Shown: positions 1 to 7,063, counted from the first letter of the stretch. The stretch is 8,165 nt of DNA from an uncultured Eubacteriales bacterium (GCA_900550625.1 URSW01000067.1:1-8165), one strand, 5' to 3'. Program-made: numbers and translations. The notes: generated by a model from the sequence alone, not told the origin.

Positions 1-132
1 GCGCCGCGCCGCCTCGGCAACGTAAATTGGAGCATCGTAAAGGAACTTATACTGACGTGGGTATTCACCTTCCCCGGCTGCGGCCTCCTCGGATACCTCA
101 CGGCAAAGCTGTTTCTTCTTATATTCGCCTGA
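1..132 (+). CDS. PiT-family inorganic phosphate permease, C-terminal end (partial)
   Basis: The first 43 codons in frame 1 run open from the window edge to a TGA at 130-132. They encode a tail beginning APRRLGNVNW, followed by a hydrophobic helix containing a TWVFTFPG segment and a final hydrophobic stretch ending LLIFA. A V-N-W near the start of the last helix, then a Trp/Thr/Pro-containing helix, is the usual end of PiT-type phosphate:cation symporters (the Pit/PHO4 family), which import phosphate across the cytoplasmic membrane. The assignment is strengthened by the next gene, a DUF47 protein, whose family is commonly encoded beside pit. The downstream ribosome binding site starts directly after this stop, so the two genes form one translationally close pair. 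Only about a tenth of the protein is present, so the call rests on a short tail plus context. Confidence 0.75.
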   Translation, partial: APRRLGNVNWSIVKELILTWVFTFPGCGLLGYLTAKLFLLIFA

Positions 133-139
133 AAAGGAG
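133..139 (+). promoter_or_regulatory. Ribosome binding site that sets the DUF47 start
   Basis: AAAGGAG lies 7 bases before the ATG at 147. It decides between that ATG and an in-frame ATG at 27. The earlier one lies inside the permease tail, would add 40 residues unlike the family and has no such site. Confidence 0.85.
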
Positions 140-146
140 CTTTACA

Positions 147-767
147 ATGGCAAAAAACAGAAACGATTACTTTTCGCTCGCAGAAACTCAGGTTTCATAC
201 TGCGTTCGAGCCGCCGTGCTGCTCGAATGCATCTTCCGCGACTATTCCGCCGCCGAATCCTCCCTTCACCGCGAAAACATCCACGCGATCGAGCATGAGG
301 CCGACGGCGTACACCACGATATCCTCACGCGGCTTTCGACAGAATTCATAACCCCGATAGATCAGGAGGACATTCTCCGGCTTGTGCAGATAATCGACGA
401 CGTGACCGACTCGCTCGACGAGGTCGTTCTCGAAAGCTATATGTTTCACGTCGATGTCCTGCCGGAAGGTGCGGATAGGCTTGCCGGAACGGTGCTGCGC
501 TGCGTGAAGGCTCTCGCCGACGCGGTGCATGAGCTGCGGAATTTCAAAAAGCCCGCAAAGCTTCGCTCACTGCTCGTCGAGGTCAACTCGATCGAAGGCG
601 AGGCGGACGCGCTTTACACCGAAGCAATACACACACTCTTCGGCTCCGACGCCGACACCAAAAGGCTGATCGGCGGTAAGGCGATTCTCGACTGTCTCGA
701 GGACTGCTGTGATTTCTGCGAGCACGCCGCCGACGTGATAGATCAGATCATCATCAAAAACACCTGA
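147..767 (+). CDS. DUF47 / PhoU-like phosphate transport accessory protein
   Basis: This is a 206-residue, helix-rich, acidic cytosolic protein beginning MAKNRNDYF, close to the usual 200-210 residues of DUF47 (PhoU-like, Pit accessory) proteins. Visible family features are the early FSLAETQVSYCVRAA helix, the H-x-I-E-H-E-A-D segment (about residues 47-54), the D-Q-E-D-I-L-R-L stretch (about 72-79) and the D-D-V-T-D-S-L-D-E acidic helix (about 85-93). A second I-E-G-E-A-D helix comes later, repeating the first as expected for a PhoU-type pair of three-helix bundles. The paired acidic residues are typical metal-binding positions of PhoU-like folds. It follows the PiT permease with 14 bases between stop and start, so it is probably co-translated and tunes that permease. 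Family members are thought to regulate PiT activity, but the exact mechanism is not readable here. Confidence 0.9.
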   Translation: MAKNRNDYFSLAETQVSYCVRAAVLLECIFRDYSAAESSLHRENIHAIEHEADGVHHDILTRLSTEFITPIDQEDILRLVQIIDDVTDSLDEVVLESYMFHVDVLPEGADRLAGTVLRCVKALADAVHELRNFKKPAKLRSLLVEVNSIEGEADALYTEAIHTLFGSDADTKRLIGGKAILDCLEDCCDFCEHAADVIDQIIIKNT

Positions 768-971
768 CAAATATATAATAAACAGAAAGGAGATGGTTTT
801 ACGGATCCGCTTCCCCGAAGCTGCAGCATTGTCCGAGCTCCCGCTCTGCCTTGCGCTGCCGTGCGCCGAAATCCGTCCGAGATCGGAAAATTCAGAATCT
901 TTTCCGCGGATATAAACTGATACGGCGCAGTATTCGCAGACAAAAACAAAATCATAAAGAGGAGATCGGAA
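768..971 (+). other. Spacer between DUF47 and CorC genes, with an orphan SD and a hairpin
   Basis: This stretch has no convincing gene. It holds a good SD-like AAAGGAG at 786-792 that has no properly spaced start codon, because the only ATG (793) is fused to it and opens a 40-codon frame ending at 915. It also holds a hairpin, CGGAAAA (884-890) with TTTTCCG (900-906) and a 9-base loop. A TATAAA at 911-916 could be a -10 box, but no -35 sits at the right distance. No T-tract terminator separates DUF47 from the CorC gene, so read-through from the phosphate genes is possible. Confidence 0.5.
884..906 (+). other. Hairpin in the leader of the CorC-family gene
   Basis: There are seven perfect pairs, CGGAAAA against TTTTCCG, around a 9-base loop, ending 65 bases before the start codon. 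It lacks a T-tract after the stem, so it is not an intrinsic terminator. It may be a leader structure or chance. Confidence 0.4.
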
Positions 972-2303
972 ATGTCCGACATAATAAAACAGCTTGCGCT
1001 TCAGCTTTTTCTGATTCTGCTGAACGCATTTTTCGCCGCGACAGAGATCGCAGTGATATCACTGAACGAAAAAAAGATAAAGGCACGGGCGGAGGACGGC
1101 GACAAAAAAGCCGGACGCATGCTCAAAATGATCGAGGAGCCGACGCGCTTTCTCTCGACGATACAGATCGGAATAACGATCGCCGGATTTCTCGGTTCCG
1201 CATTCGCGGCGGATAACTTTGCCGAGCGGCTTTCGCATTCGATCATAAACACCTTCGGCATTTCTCCCGAGGGCGCGGGAGCGGTGAACACGCTTTCCGT
1301 CATCGTGATTACGCTGATCCTTTCATTCTTCACGCTTGTGCTCGGCGAGCTCGTTCCGAAGCGTGTTGCGATGCGCCACAAGGAAAAGCTTGCGGAGCTC
1401 GTGTGCGGCGTGATCTCGGGGCTTGCGGTCGCGCTGAAGCCGGTGATATGGCTTCTGACCGTATCGACAAACGGAGTGCTCCGTCTGATCGGGATCGATC
1501 CCCACGCGAAGGATGAGCCCGTCTCCGAGGAGGATATAGTGCTCATGCTTGACGCAGGCGCCGACGAAGGCACCCTGAAGCAGGACGATATAGAATACAT
1601 AAAGAACGTGTTCAAGCTCGACCGTCTCAGCGCGGAGGACGTTATGACCCCGCGCAAGAATATTGTTTCGGTCTCCGTCGATGCGGACAGCGCGCAGATC
1701 GTGAAAACGATCGAAACCGAAGGATTTTCCCGCATTCCCGTGACCGGAGATGACGGAAAAGAGATCGTCGGCATACTTCACGCGCGCGATTACTTTCTGA
1801 AGAAGGACACGGCGGGATTTGAGCTGAGGGACATTCTCCGCCAGCCCGTGTTCGTGCCCGAATCGGTTCACCTCGACGTTCTGTTCCGCGATATGCAGAA
1901 GGATCACAACCACATGGTCATCGTCGCGGACGAATACGGCAGCACAGCCGGGATCGTGACGATGGAGGACATAATCGAGGAGATCGTCGGCGAAATATGG
2001 GATGAGCGCGACCGCGAGATCGACGAGTTTTCAATGATCGCTCCGGGGCTTTACAGAGTTCTCTGCTCCGCATCGATCTCGGATTTCTGCGAATTCTTCT
2101 CGCTTGCGCACAAACCGGAAACCAACGCTTCGACCGTCAACGGATGGCTCACCGAAAAGTGCGGCAGGATCCCCGACGAGGGCGACGTGTTCTGTTACGA
2201 AAACCTCACTCTGAAGGTTACGAAATCCGACGGAATAATGGCGAACGAAGTCGCGGTCCGCGTAAACGACACCGCCGAAAAAAACGCCGAGCTTCAGCGC
2301 TGA
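972..2303 (+). CDS. CorC/HlyC-family (CNNM-type) membrane protein with CBS pair
   Basis: This 443-residue protein has the standard order for the hemolysin C / CorC family. A DUF21 (CNNM) transmembrane domain covers about residues 5-190, with a first helix carrying NAFFAATEIAVISLN, a segment STIQIGITIAGFLGSAFAA, and a third hydrophobic helix with the LGELVPKR signature (about 124-131). It is followed by a linker and two CBS motifs (about 221-275, starting DVMTPR, and 285-342, containing DEYGSTAGIVTMEDI). A C-terminal CorC_HlyC transporter-associated domain (about 355-435) includes the VNGWL motif. Relatives are linked to Mg2+/Co2+ export, and the CBS pair usually binds Mg-ATP. The old hemolysin name is not functional evidence. 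A GAGGAGA site precedes the ATG at suitable spacing. The gene ends 80 bases before a strong terminator. The exact ion and direction of transport cannot be read from the sequence. Confidence 0.93.
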   Translation: MSDIIKQLALQLFLILLNAFFAATEIAVISLNEKKIKARAEDGDKKAGRMLKMIEEPTRFLSTIQIGITIAGFLGSAFAADNFAERLSHSIINTFGISPEGAGAVNTLSVIVITLILSFFTLVLGELVPKRVAMRHKEKLAELVCGVISGLAVALKPVIWLLTVSTNGVLRLIGIDPHAKDEPVSEEDIVLMLDAGADEGTLKQDDIEYIKNVFKLDRLSAEDVMTPRKNIVSVSVDADSAQIVKTIETEGFSRIPVTGDDGKEIVGILHARDYFLKKDTAGFELRDILRQPVFVPESVHLDVLFRDMQKDHNHMVIVADEYGSTAGIVTMEDIIEEIVGEIWDERDREIDEFSMIAPGLYRVLCSASISDFCEFFSLAHKPETNASTVNGWLTEKCGRIPDEGDVFCYENLTLKVTKSDGIMANEVAVRVNDTAEKNAELQR

Positions 2304-2340
2304 CAGTTTCGGCGACCGTATGAGGGATTTCTCATTCCGC

Positions 2341-2384
2341 CGCAAAATCAATACGAATATCAACGAAATCAAACCGAATATCAA
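2341..2384. repeat. Short phased repeats before the terminator
   Basis: CGAATATCAA occurs at 2354-2363 and again at 2375-2384, with a shortened copy CGAAATCAA at 2364-2372 and a looser one, CGCAAAATCAA, at 2341-2351. The three best copies start 10 and 11 bases apart, about one helical turn. The unit is AT-rich and low in complexity, so chance or slippage is a fair explanation. Confidence 0.4.
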
Positions 2385-2412
2385 AAACGGGGACGCCAAC
2401 GTCCCCGTTTTT
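2383..2412. terminator. Bidirectional intrinsic terminator
   Basis: A 13-base perfect stem, AAAAACGGGGACG (2383-2395) with CGTCCCCGTTTTT (2400-2412), closes on the tetraloop CCAA. The A-run on one side and T-run on the other give a U-tract on either strand. It sits between the 3' ends of two convergent genes, 79 bases after the CorC-family stop and 86 bases past the C39-like stop, so it can end both transcripts. Confidence 0.93.
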
Positions 2413-2498
2413 TAATGTGCGTCCGCGATTCCCGCAAGGTCTCCAGACCGACGCTTCTTCACATCGGTCATGGGCTCCCCGACGGGCATTTCGCACGC

Positions 2499-3764
2499 TT
2501 ATTTTTTCTTCTGCATGATCACCACAGCCTGCGATCCGAGCGAGTTGTACGCGAGAACGCAGTCATTTATCGGATACCCGGCAACTCCCGCCGAGCCGTA
2601 GGGATCGGCAAAATAGTACTTCTCCCTATCGTATCCGACGAACACCATGCAGTGCTCGTTAGCCGGATACAGGAATGTCTCCTTCCCGTCCTCCGACTGC
2701 CATTGGAGAAGTCGGTCGATCTCCTCCATATGCACCGTGCCCCATATGCACACGGGAATGCCGCGGTCGATATACCGTTTTTTCAGATCGTTGAACGACA
2801 TACCGGTGACGTTTTTCGCGTAATATCCCTTCGGCAGCGCCTTATTCAGTGCGCGCACGATAACGGGTGAAAAGCATCCCCAGCCCTTGTCCTTCGAGCG
2901 CGGGTCTCCGGCATAGGCGTTTTTCGGATTCGGCCCGTAACGGCAGCCCCACCTGATCGCAACGCTTTCGCAGTCAAGATAATTATCGACAAATTCCTCC
3001 GGAGATACTTTTACTCCGTAAAAATTCAGAAGCATTGCGGCAGACGTCGCCTCACAGCCGTTCGGCAGTATTCCCTCCTGCGAGAAATACGGCACCTCGA
3101 TCATTTTCTTTTCTTCGGAATTCACCTTTACTTCGATGAAGCAGTCCTCAAAAATGTGTTCGCATATCTTGCCGTCCGCCTTTTCCGTCGCGCCGTATTC
3201 TCCGTATATCGCGCTTGCAGAAGTAATGTAGTACTCAAGATTCATGCAGAACTGATCGTATATACCGCCGAAAAAGGACCGACGTTCGTTCGAAAGAGGA
3301 TTATCCCCGCCGCCGCCCCAATAGGCGGCTTCATCCTGCGCGTAGTCTCCTTCACCCTGTGATTTATCGTCATACTGCGCCCCGTCATAGTATCCGTACT
3401 TTTCGTCTACGGGGTCTCCGTCGCATCCGTACCATTCCTTTGACACACGGCGAAGCTCCTCGGGAAATGCCCCGCCCTCGTAAAGATACGAAGCGACATT
3501 ATTCGACGCTTTCATGAGCGTCTCGTGAAACTTTTTCATGGCTTCATCGACGTCCCCGCCGGCGGCGGTGCCTTCGCCGTAATCAGGATAATCCGAAAGG
3601 AAGTAATTGTTCGAAAGAAGGATATTCTTCGAGAAAAGATTGTTTTTGTGAAGCTTGTCTATGATCACAAGCGATACCGCAAGCGCGCAGACAAGCACGA
3701 CGATAATAACGGTCAGAACGACCGCCGCCGCATTTATCCTTTTGTGTTTTGCAACGTGTCTCAT
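2499..3764 (-). CDS. Membrane-anchored protein with C39-like cysteine peptidase domain
   Basis: With the start at 3764 this is a 421-residue protein. A short basic N-terminus (MRHVAKHKR) leads into one hydrophobic helix at about residues 12-35, typical of a signal anchor with the rest outside the cell. Residues about 36-215 form an unrecognised region with an Asp/Gly/Tyr-rich, low-complexity part (about 112-158). Residues about 220-421 look like the Peptidase_C39_2 papain-like fold. MIEVPYFSQEG carries the likely oxyanion Gln229, NGCEATSAAM the likely catalytic Cys237, EHCMVFVGYD the His371, and YYFADPYG the Asp387. The catalytic set appears intact. Family members include bacteriocin leader peptidases, but those sit in ABC exporters. 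This one has no transporter and is probably a stand-alone surface peptidase or transpeptidase-like enzyme of unknown substrate. Starts further upstream (3845, 3917) lack a ribosome binding site. It converges on the shared terminator. Confidence 0.85.
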   Translation of the reverse strand: MRHVAKHKRINAAAVVLTVIIVVLVCALAVSLVIIDKLHKNNLFSKNILLSNNYFLSDYPDYGEGTAAGGDVDEAMKKFHETLMKASNNVASYLYEGGAFPEELRRVSKEWYGCDGDPVDEKYGYYDGAQYDDKSQGEGDYAQDEAAYWGGGGDNPLSNERRSFFGGIYDQFCMNLEYYITSASAIYGEYGATEKADGKICEHIFEDCFIEVKVNSEEKKMIEVPYFSQEGILPNGCEATSAAMLLNFYGVKVSPEEFVDNYLDCESVAIRWGCRYGPNPKNAYAGDPRSKDKGWGCFSPVIVRALNKALPKGYYAKNVTGMSFNDLKKRYIDRGIPVCIWGTVHMEEIDRLLQWQSEDGKETFLYPANEHCMVFVGYDREKYYFADPYGSAGVAGYPINDCVLAYNSLGSQAVVIMQKKK

Positions 3765-3769
3765 ATTAT

Positions 3770-3773
3770 CTCC
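3770..3773 (-). promoter_or_regulatory. Ribosome binding site that sets the C39-like start
   Basis: GGAG within GGCGGAG lies 5 bases before the ATG at 3764 on the - strand. The ATGs at 3845 and 3833 lack any comparable site, and the 3764 start places a basic stretch directly before the membrane helix. Confidence 0.65.
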
Positions 3774-3902
3774 GCCCGAACGCCGCGCGGACAACTCCGC
3801 CGAAACGTTATTTGCCGTATTCTCAGATATCATCTTATCATTCATCTTTAAACTGCGCAAGGATAAAATGTGAATAAACGGTTCTTTATTCCCGGACGCG
3901 GT

Positions 3903-3914
3903 ACGGCGCGCCGT
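3903..3914. repeat. Perfect 12-base palindrome
   Basis: ACGGCGCGCCGT is fully self-complementary and lies 139 bases upstream of the C39-like start. It could be a protein-binding operator. It could also be a chance GC-rich palindrome, since it contains a common 8-base rare-cutter site. Confidence 0.4.
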
Positions 3915-3988
3915 CAAAGTCCGCCGCAGGGCAGCATATCACTGCGTAAATTCCTCCGGAATGTCATATTCGGCAAACGCAAAACACT

Positions 3989-4110
3989 CTTCGCACCCAA
4001 TACGTTTTATACAATTGCAGAATATCTTACGTGCCCGAAATACAAGCCTCCGCACGATCTCGTGCGTCTCCGGAATCATGAGGATTCCGGGGCACATACC
4101 GGGTGCGAAG
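3989..4110 (-). other. Nested inverted repeats, possible structured RNA
   Basis: An outer stem pairs CTTCGCACCC (3989-3998) with GGGTGCGAAG (4101-4110), ten perfect pairs. Inside it, GTGCCC (4031-4036) pairs with GGGCAC (4090-4095). Inside that are two local hairpins: CGCACG/CGTGCG around ATCT (4051-4066) and CCGGAATC/GATTCCGG around a 5-base loop (4070-4090). One base, 4090, is shared by two stems. The set would fold as a long closing stem with a two-hairpin branch on either strand. On the - strand it lies 19 bases after the trkH stop and upstream of the C39-like gene. It matches no riboswitch class that I can recognise. The strand is assumed from the flanking genes. Confidence 0.4.
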
Positions 4111-4128
4111 GCTTCGTTGTTTACTTTT

Positions 4129-5574
4129 TCATCCCTTTTTCGTCCATGTGGACGGAATCAGCGCAAAGAGCAGCGGATATATCTCAAGTCTGCCGAGAAG
4201 CATCGTTGCGGAAAGCACGATTTTCGAAAATGCCGAATATCCCGAGAACGAGCCCGTCGGACCGACAGCGCCGAATCCGGGACCGATATTGTTATAGCAT
4301 GCGGCAACCGCCGTAAAGTTTGTTTCAAAATCAAACGGTTCAAGGCAGAGGAGAAGAAACACTGCAAAGTATATCACCATATATAGCGCAAAGTAAACGT
4401 TTACACCGTTAAGTGTCGTGTCGTCTACCTTCTTGCCCTCTATCCTGACGGCGGATACGGATCGGGGATGTATCATCTTCATAAACTCGCGCCGGATCAT
4501 CTTTATCATCATGACGACTCTCGAAACCTTGAGTCCTCCTGCGGTCGATCCCGCGCATCCGCCGATAAACATCAGTATTAAGAGTATTCCCTTTGAGAGT
4601 CCGGGCCAGAGATTGAAATCCGCAGTGCTGAAGCCCGTCGTGGTCACAAGGGAAGCGACCTGAAAAGCCGATGCGCGGACGCTGTCAGGCAGATTGCCGT
4701 AGATGCTGTAAATATTCCCCGTGATTATCGAAACCGAGATCAGGCATATCGCAATATAGCACCACGTCTCCGTGCTCTTGAGCACCGATCTGAAGCGTCT
4801 CACCAAAAGCAGATAATAAATGTTGAAGTTTATTCCGAACAGGAACATGAACGCCGCAATGACCCACTGCAGATACGGGCTGTATGACGCAATGCTGTCT
4901 CCCTTTATGCCGAATCCTCCGGTACCCGCCGTTGCAAACGAGTGAAGCGCACTGTCAAAGAGGCTCATTCCTCCGCAGAGAAGCAGGATCATTTCAAGCA
5001 CGGTCATCACGATGTAGATCAGATAAAGTATCTTCGCGGTCTGCTTCAGCTTGGGAACAAGCTTGCCCATAACGGGACCGGGCATCTCGGCGCGGAGTAT
5101 GTGTATAGATCTGTCGCACACCGACGGAATGATCGCCATGATAAAGACAAGCACACCCATTCCTCCGACCCAATGCGTAAAGCTGCGCCAGAAAAGAAGT
5201 CCGTGACTCATGCCCTCAATATCCGTGAGCACAGACGCGCCCGTCGTTGTAAATCCGCTTACCGTTTCGAAAAACGCATCGGCGTAGGAGCGGACCTCGC
5301 CGCTCAGGACAAACGGAACCGCGCCGATCGCGGAAAGCGCAAGCCACGCGAGCGCAACAATGACGAAGCCTTCCTTTGCGTAGATAAGCCGATTGCCGGG
5401 CTTTGATATAAGCGTGACTGCAAAGCCGACAAAAAGAGACGCCAGCGCCGTTATTAAAAACGACAGCGCGCACCTCTCACGGTAGATAATCGAGACCGCG
5501 AGCGGAAGCACAAGAAGCACCGCTTCGAGCTTGATTATCTGCCCGATCATATAAAAAACCATTCTGCGATTCAT
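4129..5574 (-). CDS. trkH: TrkH-family potassium channel subunit
   Basis: This 481-residue polytopic membrane protein has the usual length for TrkH/KtrB-type K+ translocating subunits. The four pore-loop filter segments are visible in order: FTTTGAS (about 108-114), FATAGTGGFG (213-222), VTTTGFS (310-316) and NNIGPGFG (428-435), each giving the filter glycine. Other family landmarks are THWVGGMGVLVF (about 133-144), GGCAGSTAGGLKVSR (about 338-352), the basic loop next to the third pore, and GRLEIYPL near the end (461-468). It imports K+ with a cytosolic RCK partner, encoded just upstream as trkA. The start at 5574 has an AGGGGG site 6 bases ahead. The 57-base gap to trkA indicates one operon. 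No intrinsic terminator with a T-tract follows the stop. Confidence 0.96.
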   Translation of the reverse strand: MNRRMVFYMIGQIIKLEAVLLVLPLAVSIIYRERCALSFLITALASLFVGFAVTLISKPGNRLIYAKEGFVIVALAWLALSAIGAVPFVLSGEVRSYADAFFETVSGFTTTGASVLTDIEGMSHGLLFWRSFTHWVGGMGVLVFIMAIIPSVCDRSIHILRAEMPGPVMGKLVPKLKQTAKILYLIYIVMTVLEMILLLCGGMSLFDSALHSFATAGTGGFGIKGDSIASYSPYLQWVIAAFMFLFGINFNIYYLLLVRRFRSVLKSTETWCYIAICLISVSIITGNIYSIYGNLPDSVRASAFQVASLVTTTGFSTADFNLWPGLSKGILLILMFIGGCAGSTAGGLKVSRVVMMIKMIRREFMKMIHPRSVSAVRIEGKKVDDTTLNGVNVYFALYMVIYFAVFLLLCLEPFDFETNFTAVAACYNNIGPGFGAVGPTGSFSGYSAFSKIVLSATMLLGRLEIYPLLFALIPSTWTKKG

Positions 5575-5631
5575 TAAAATCCCCCTGCCGATCCGTGACC
5601 GGCGAAGCTGTCCCTGAGGACGGAAAAACTT

Positions 5632-6990
5632 TTATCTTATGATATCCGAAAGATCCTGAAGACGCTGATCCGCCGCGATGACGATAACGCGGTCCTCCGC
5701 CATTATCACGTCGTCGCCGGAGGGAATGATAGTCTTGCGCCCCCTCATGATTCCGCCGATAAGTATATTCGGCTTGAAATTCAGATCCTTTAGCGGTATC
5801 CCCAAAAGCTTTGAATCCGCCTTGACATTGAATTCGAGCGCTTCCGCCTTGCCGTCCATGAGCTTATACAGCGTCTCCACGTTGCTGCCCATCGAGTTAC
5901 GAAGTGCGCGGGCGTAGCGGACGAGAATGTTCGAGGTCGTGTTCTTGGGCGAGATTATGCAGTCAAGCCCCATTTTCTCCGCGAGCGCGGCAAGCTCGGT
6001 ACGGTTTACCTTGGAAAGAACCTTCGGAACGTTATGCATCGACGCGAATATCGACATGAGCATATTTTCCTCGTCGATTCCGGTGAGCGCAACGAAGGCA
6101 TCGACGGTGTTGAGCCCCTCCTCAAGAAGAAGCTCCTGCTGCGCGCCGTCGCCCTGTATGACCACCGCCTTCGGGAGAGAGTTTGCAAGCTCGACGCATC
6201 TTTTCGGATCCTGCTCGACGATCTTCACGGATATTCCTATGTTGGAAAGCATCTTCGCAAGATAGTACGCCGTGCGGCTTCCTCCCATTATCATGACGTT
6301 TTCAGCCTGGCGGCGAAGCACTCCGATGGTTTTCAAAAGCTTCTGTATATCCGCGGGCGTTGCCGTAAGCCCGACCTTGTCTCCGCATTTCAGTTCAAAA
6401 TTTCCGTCGGGGATGTACATCTCGTCGCCGCGCTGAACGGCACACACAAGAAAGCTGATCTTGTATTTATCGCGCAGCTTGTTAAGCTTCATTCCGTCAA
6501 GCTCGGAATCGGGACCGAGCTTGATCTCGATCATTTCGAGATTGCGGCGCGAGAAGTTCTCGATCTTCACCGCCGAGGGAAGCTTCAGTATGTTGAACAT
6601 ATCCTGCGCGCAGAGCAGTTCGGGATTTATCGACATCGAAAGCTCGAGCTGCTGACGCATAAATCCGAGACTTCGGTCGTTATACTCCGGATTTCTGATA
6701 CGGGCGATCGTGTTCTCCGCCCCCATCTTCTTTGCGATAAAGCAGCTCAGCATATTCATTTCGTCGGAACCCGCCGCGGCGACAAAAAGCTGTGCGGATT
6801 CGACGCCCGCCTCGTCAAGGGTCTCGCAGTCCGCGCTGTTTCCGCAAACTCCCATGACATCGTATATATTCGTTATTTCGGTTATGACGTCCGCATTGTC
6901 GTCTATTGCGACGACGTCTTGCCCCTCTGCGACAAGGCTTTCGAGGATCGCCGTGCCTATCTTTCCGCAGCCCGCAACGATTATTTTCAT
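5632..6990 (-). CDS. trkA: TrkA, NAD-binding RCK gating subunit of the Trk potassium system
   Basis: This 452-residue cytosolic protein contains two TrkA_N/TrkA_C units, like the 458-residue E. coli TrkA and unlike the single-unit KtrA. The first Rossmann fold starts MKIIVAGCGKIG (GxGxxG at residues 7-12) and ends its second strand with VVAIDDN (Asp30, ribose-binding). The first TrkA_C spans about 140-220, with SELDGMKLNKL inside. The second Rossmann fold has VMIMGGSRTA (about 233-241) with a more degenerate glycine motif and an acidic Glu at VEQDP (about 259). The second TrkA_C ends the protein. RCK proteins bind NAD(H) or ATP and gate the TrkH pore. The start at 6990 is chosen because the protein then begins at the first Rossmann strand and GGTGA precedes it. 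The longer frame starts at a TTG lying upstream of the predicted transcript start. Confidence 0.96.
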   Translation of the reverse strand: MKIIVAGCGKIGTAILESLVAEGQDVVAIDDNADVITEITNIYDVMGVCGNSADCETLDEAGVESAQLFVAAAGSDEMNMLSCFIAKKMGAENTIARIRNPEYNDRSLGFMRQQLELSMSINPELLCAQDMFNILKLPSAVKIENFSRRNLEMIEIKLGPDSELDGMKLNKLRDKYKISFLVCAVQRGDEMYIPDGNFELKCGDKVGLTATPADIQKLLKTIGVLRRQAENVMIMGGSRTAYYLAKMLSNIGISVKIVEQDPKRCVELANSLPKAVVIQGDGAQQELLLEEGLNTVDAFVALTGIDEENMLMSIFASMHNVPKVLSKVNRTELAALAEKMGLDCIISPKNTTSNILVRYARALRNSMGSNVETLYKLMDGKAEALEFNVKADSKLLGIPLKDLNFKPNILIGGIMRGRKTIIPSGDDVIMAEDRVIVIAADQRLQDLSDIIR

Positions 6991-6994
6991 GTAT

Positions 6995-6999
6995 TCACC
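6995..6999 (-). promoter_or_regulatory. Ribosome binding site of trkA
   Basis: GGTGA on the - strand ends 4 bases before the ATG at 6990. It is a modest site and lies directly next to an inverted repeat that could mask it. Confidence 0.6.
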
Positions 7000-7001
7000 A
7001 T

Positions 7002-7018
7002 AGCTTCCGCCGGAAGCT
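7002..7018. repeat. Dyad next to the trkA ribosome binding site
   Basis: AGCTTCCG (7002-7009) and CGGAAGCT (7011-7018) are perfect inverted arms around one base. In RNA this would be a 7-pair hairpin with a 3-base loop, ending two bases before the GGTGA of trkA. It could act as an operator or as a translational hairpin. Confidence 0.5.
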
Positions 7019-7063
7019 TCCTTTCCGTCGAGGCACGGAGAAAGCTCTACGTCCCATGCCCCG

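Larger units (their letters stand above)
3765..4128 (-). other. Intergenic region between trkH and the C39-like gene, rich in dyads
   Basis: This 364-base stretch has no recognised gene. It holds a cluster of inverted repeats at 3989-4110 (separate entry) and a perfect 12-base palindrome, ACGGCGCGCCGT, at 3903-3914. On the - strand it also has a 52-codon open frame (4097-3939) with a CNC-x5-CEEC cysteine pattern but no ribosome binding site. The promoter of the C39-like gene should be here. The best candidate I see is TTGCGC with TAAGAT at 17-base spacing on the - strand, just upstream of 3825, which is a poor match. No T-tract terminator follows trkH. Confidence 0.5.

Noticed and set aside
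27..146. N-terminal extension of the DUF47 protein from an ATG at 27
   Set aside because: It lies wholly in the permease tail read in another frame until 132, is Pro/Arg-rich and unlike the family, and a strong ribosome binding site serves the ATG at 147.
1001..1913. Long open frames on the - strand opposite the CorC-family gene
   Set aside because: They are Ser/Arg- or His-rich shadows of a clear gene with a full domain set on the + strand.
2415..2870. A + strand frame of 151 codons
   Set aside because: It overlaps the catalytic part of the C39-like gene, which has intact motifs on the - strand. The + strand product has no recognisable domain.
3870..4386. Overlapping + strand frames of 141-148 codons across the intergenic region and the trkH end
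   Set aside because: Their 3' halves are antisense to trkH, they carry no recognisable motif, and they are Arg/Ser-rich as shadow frames usually are.
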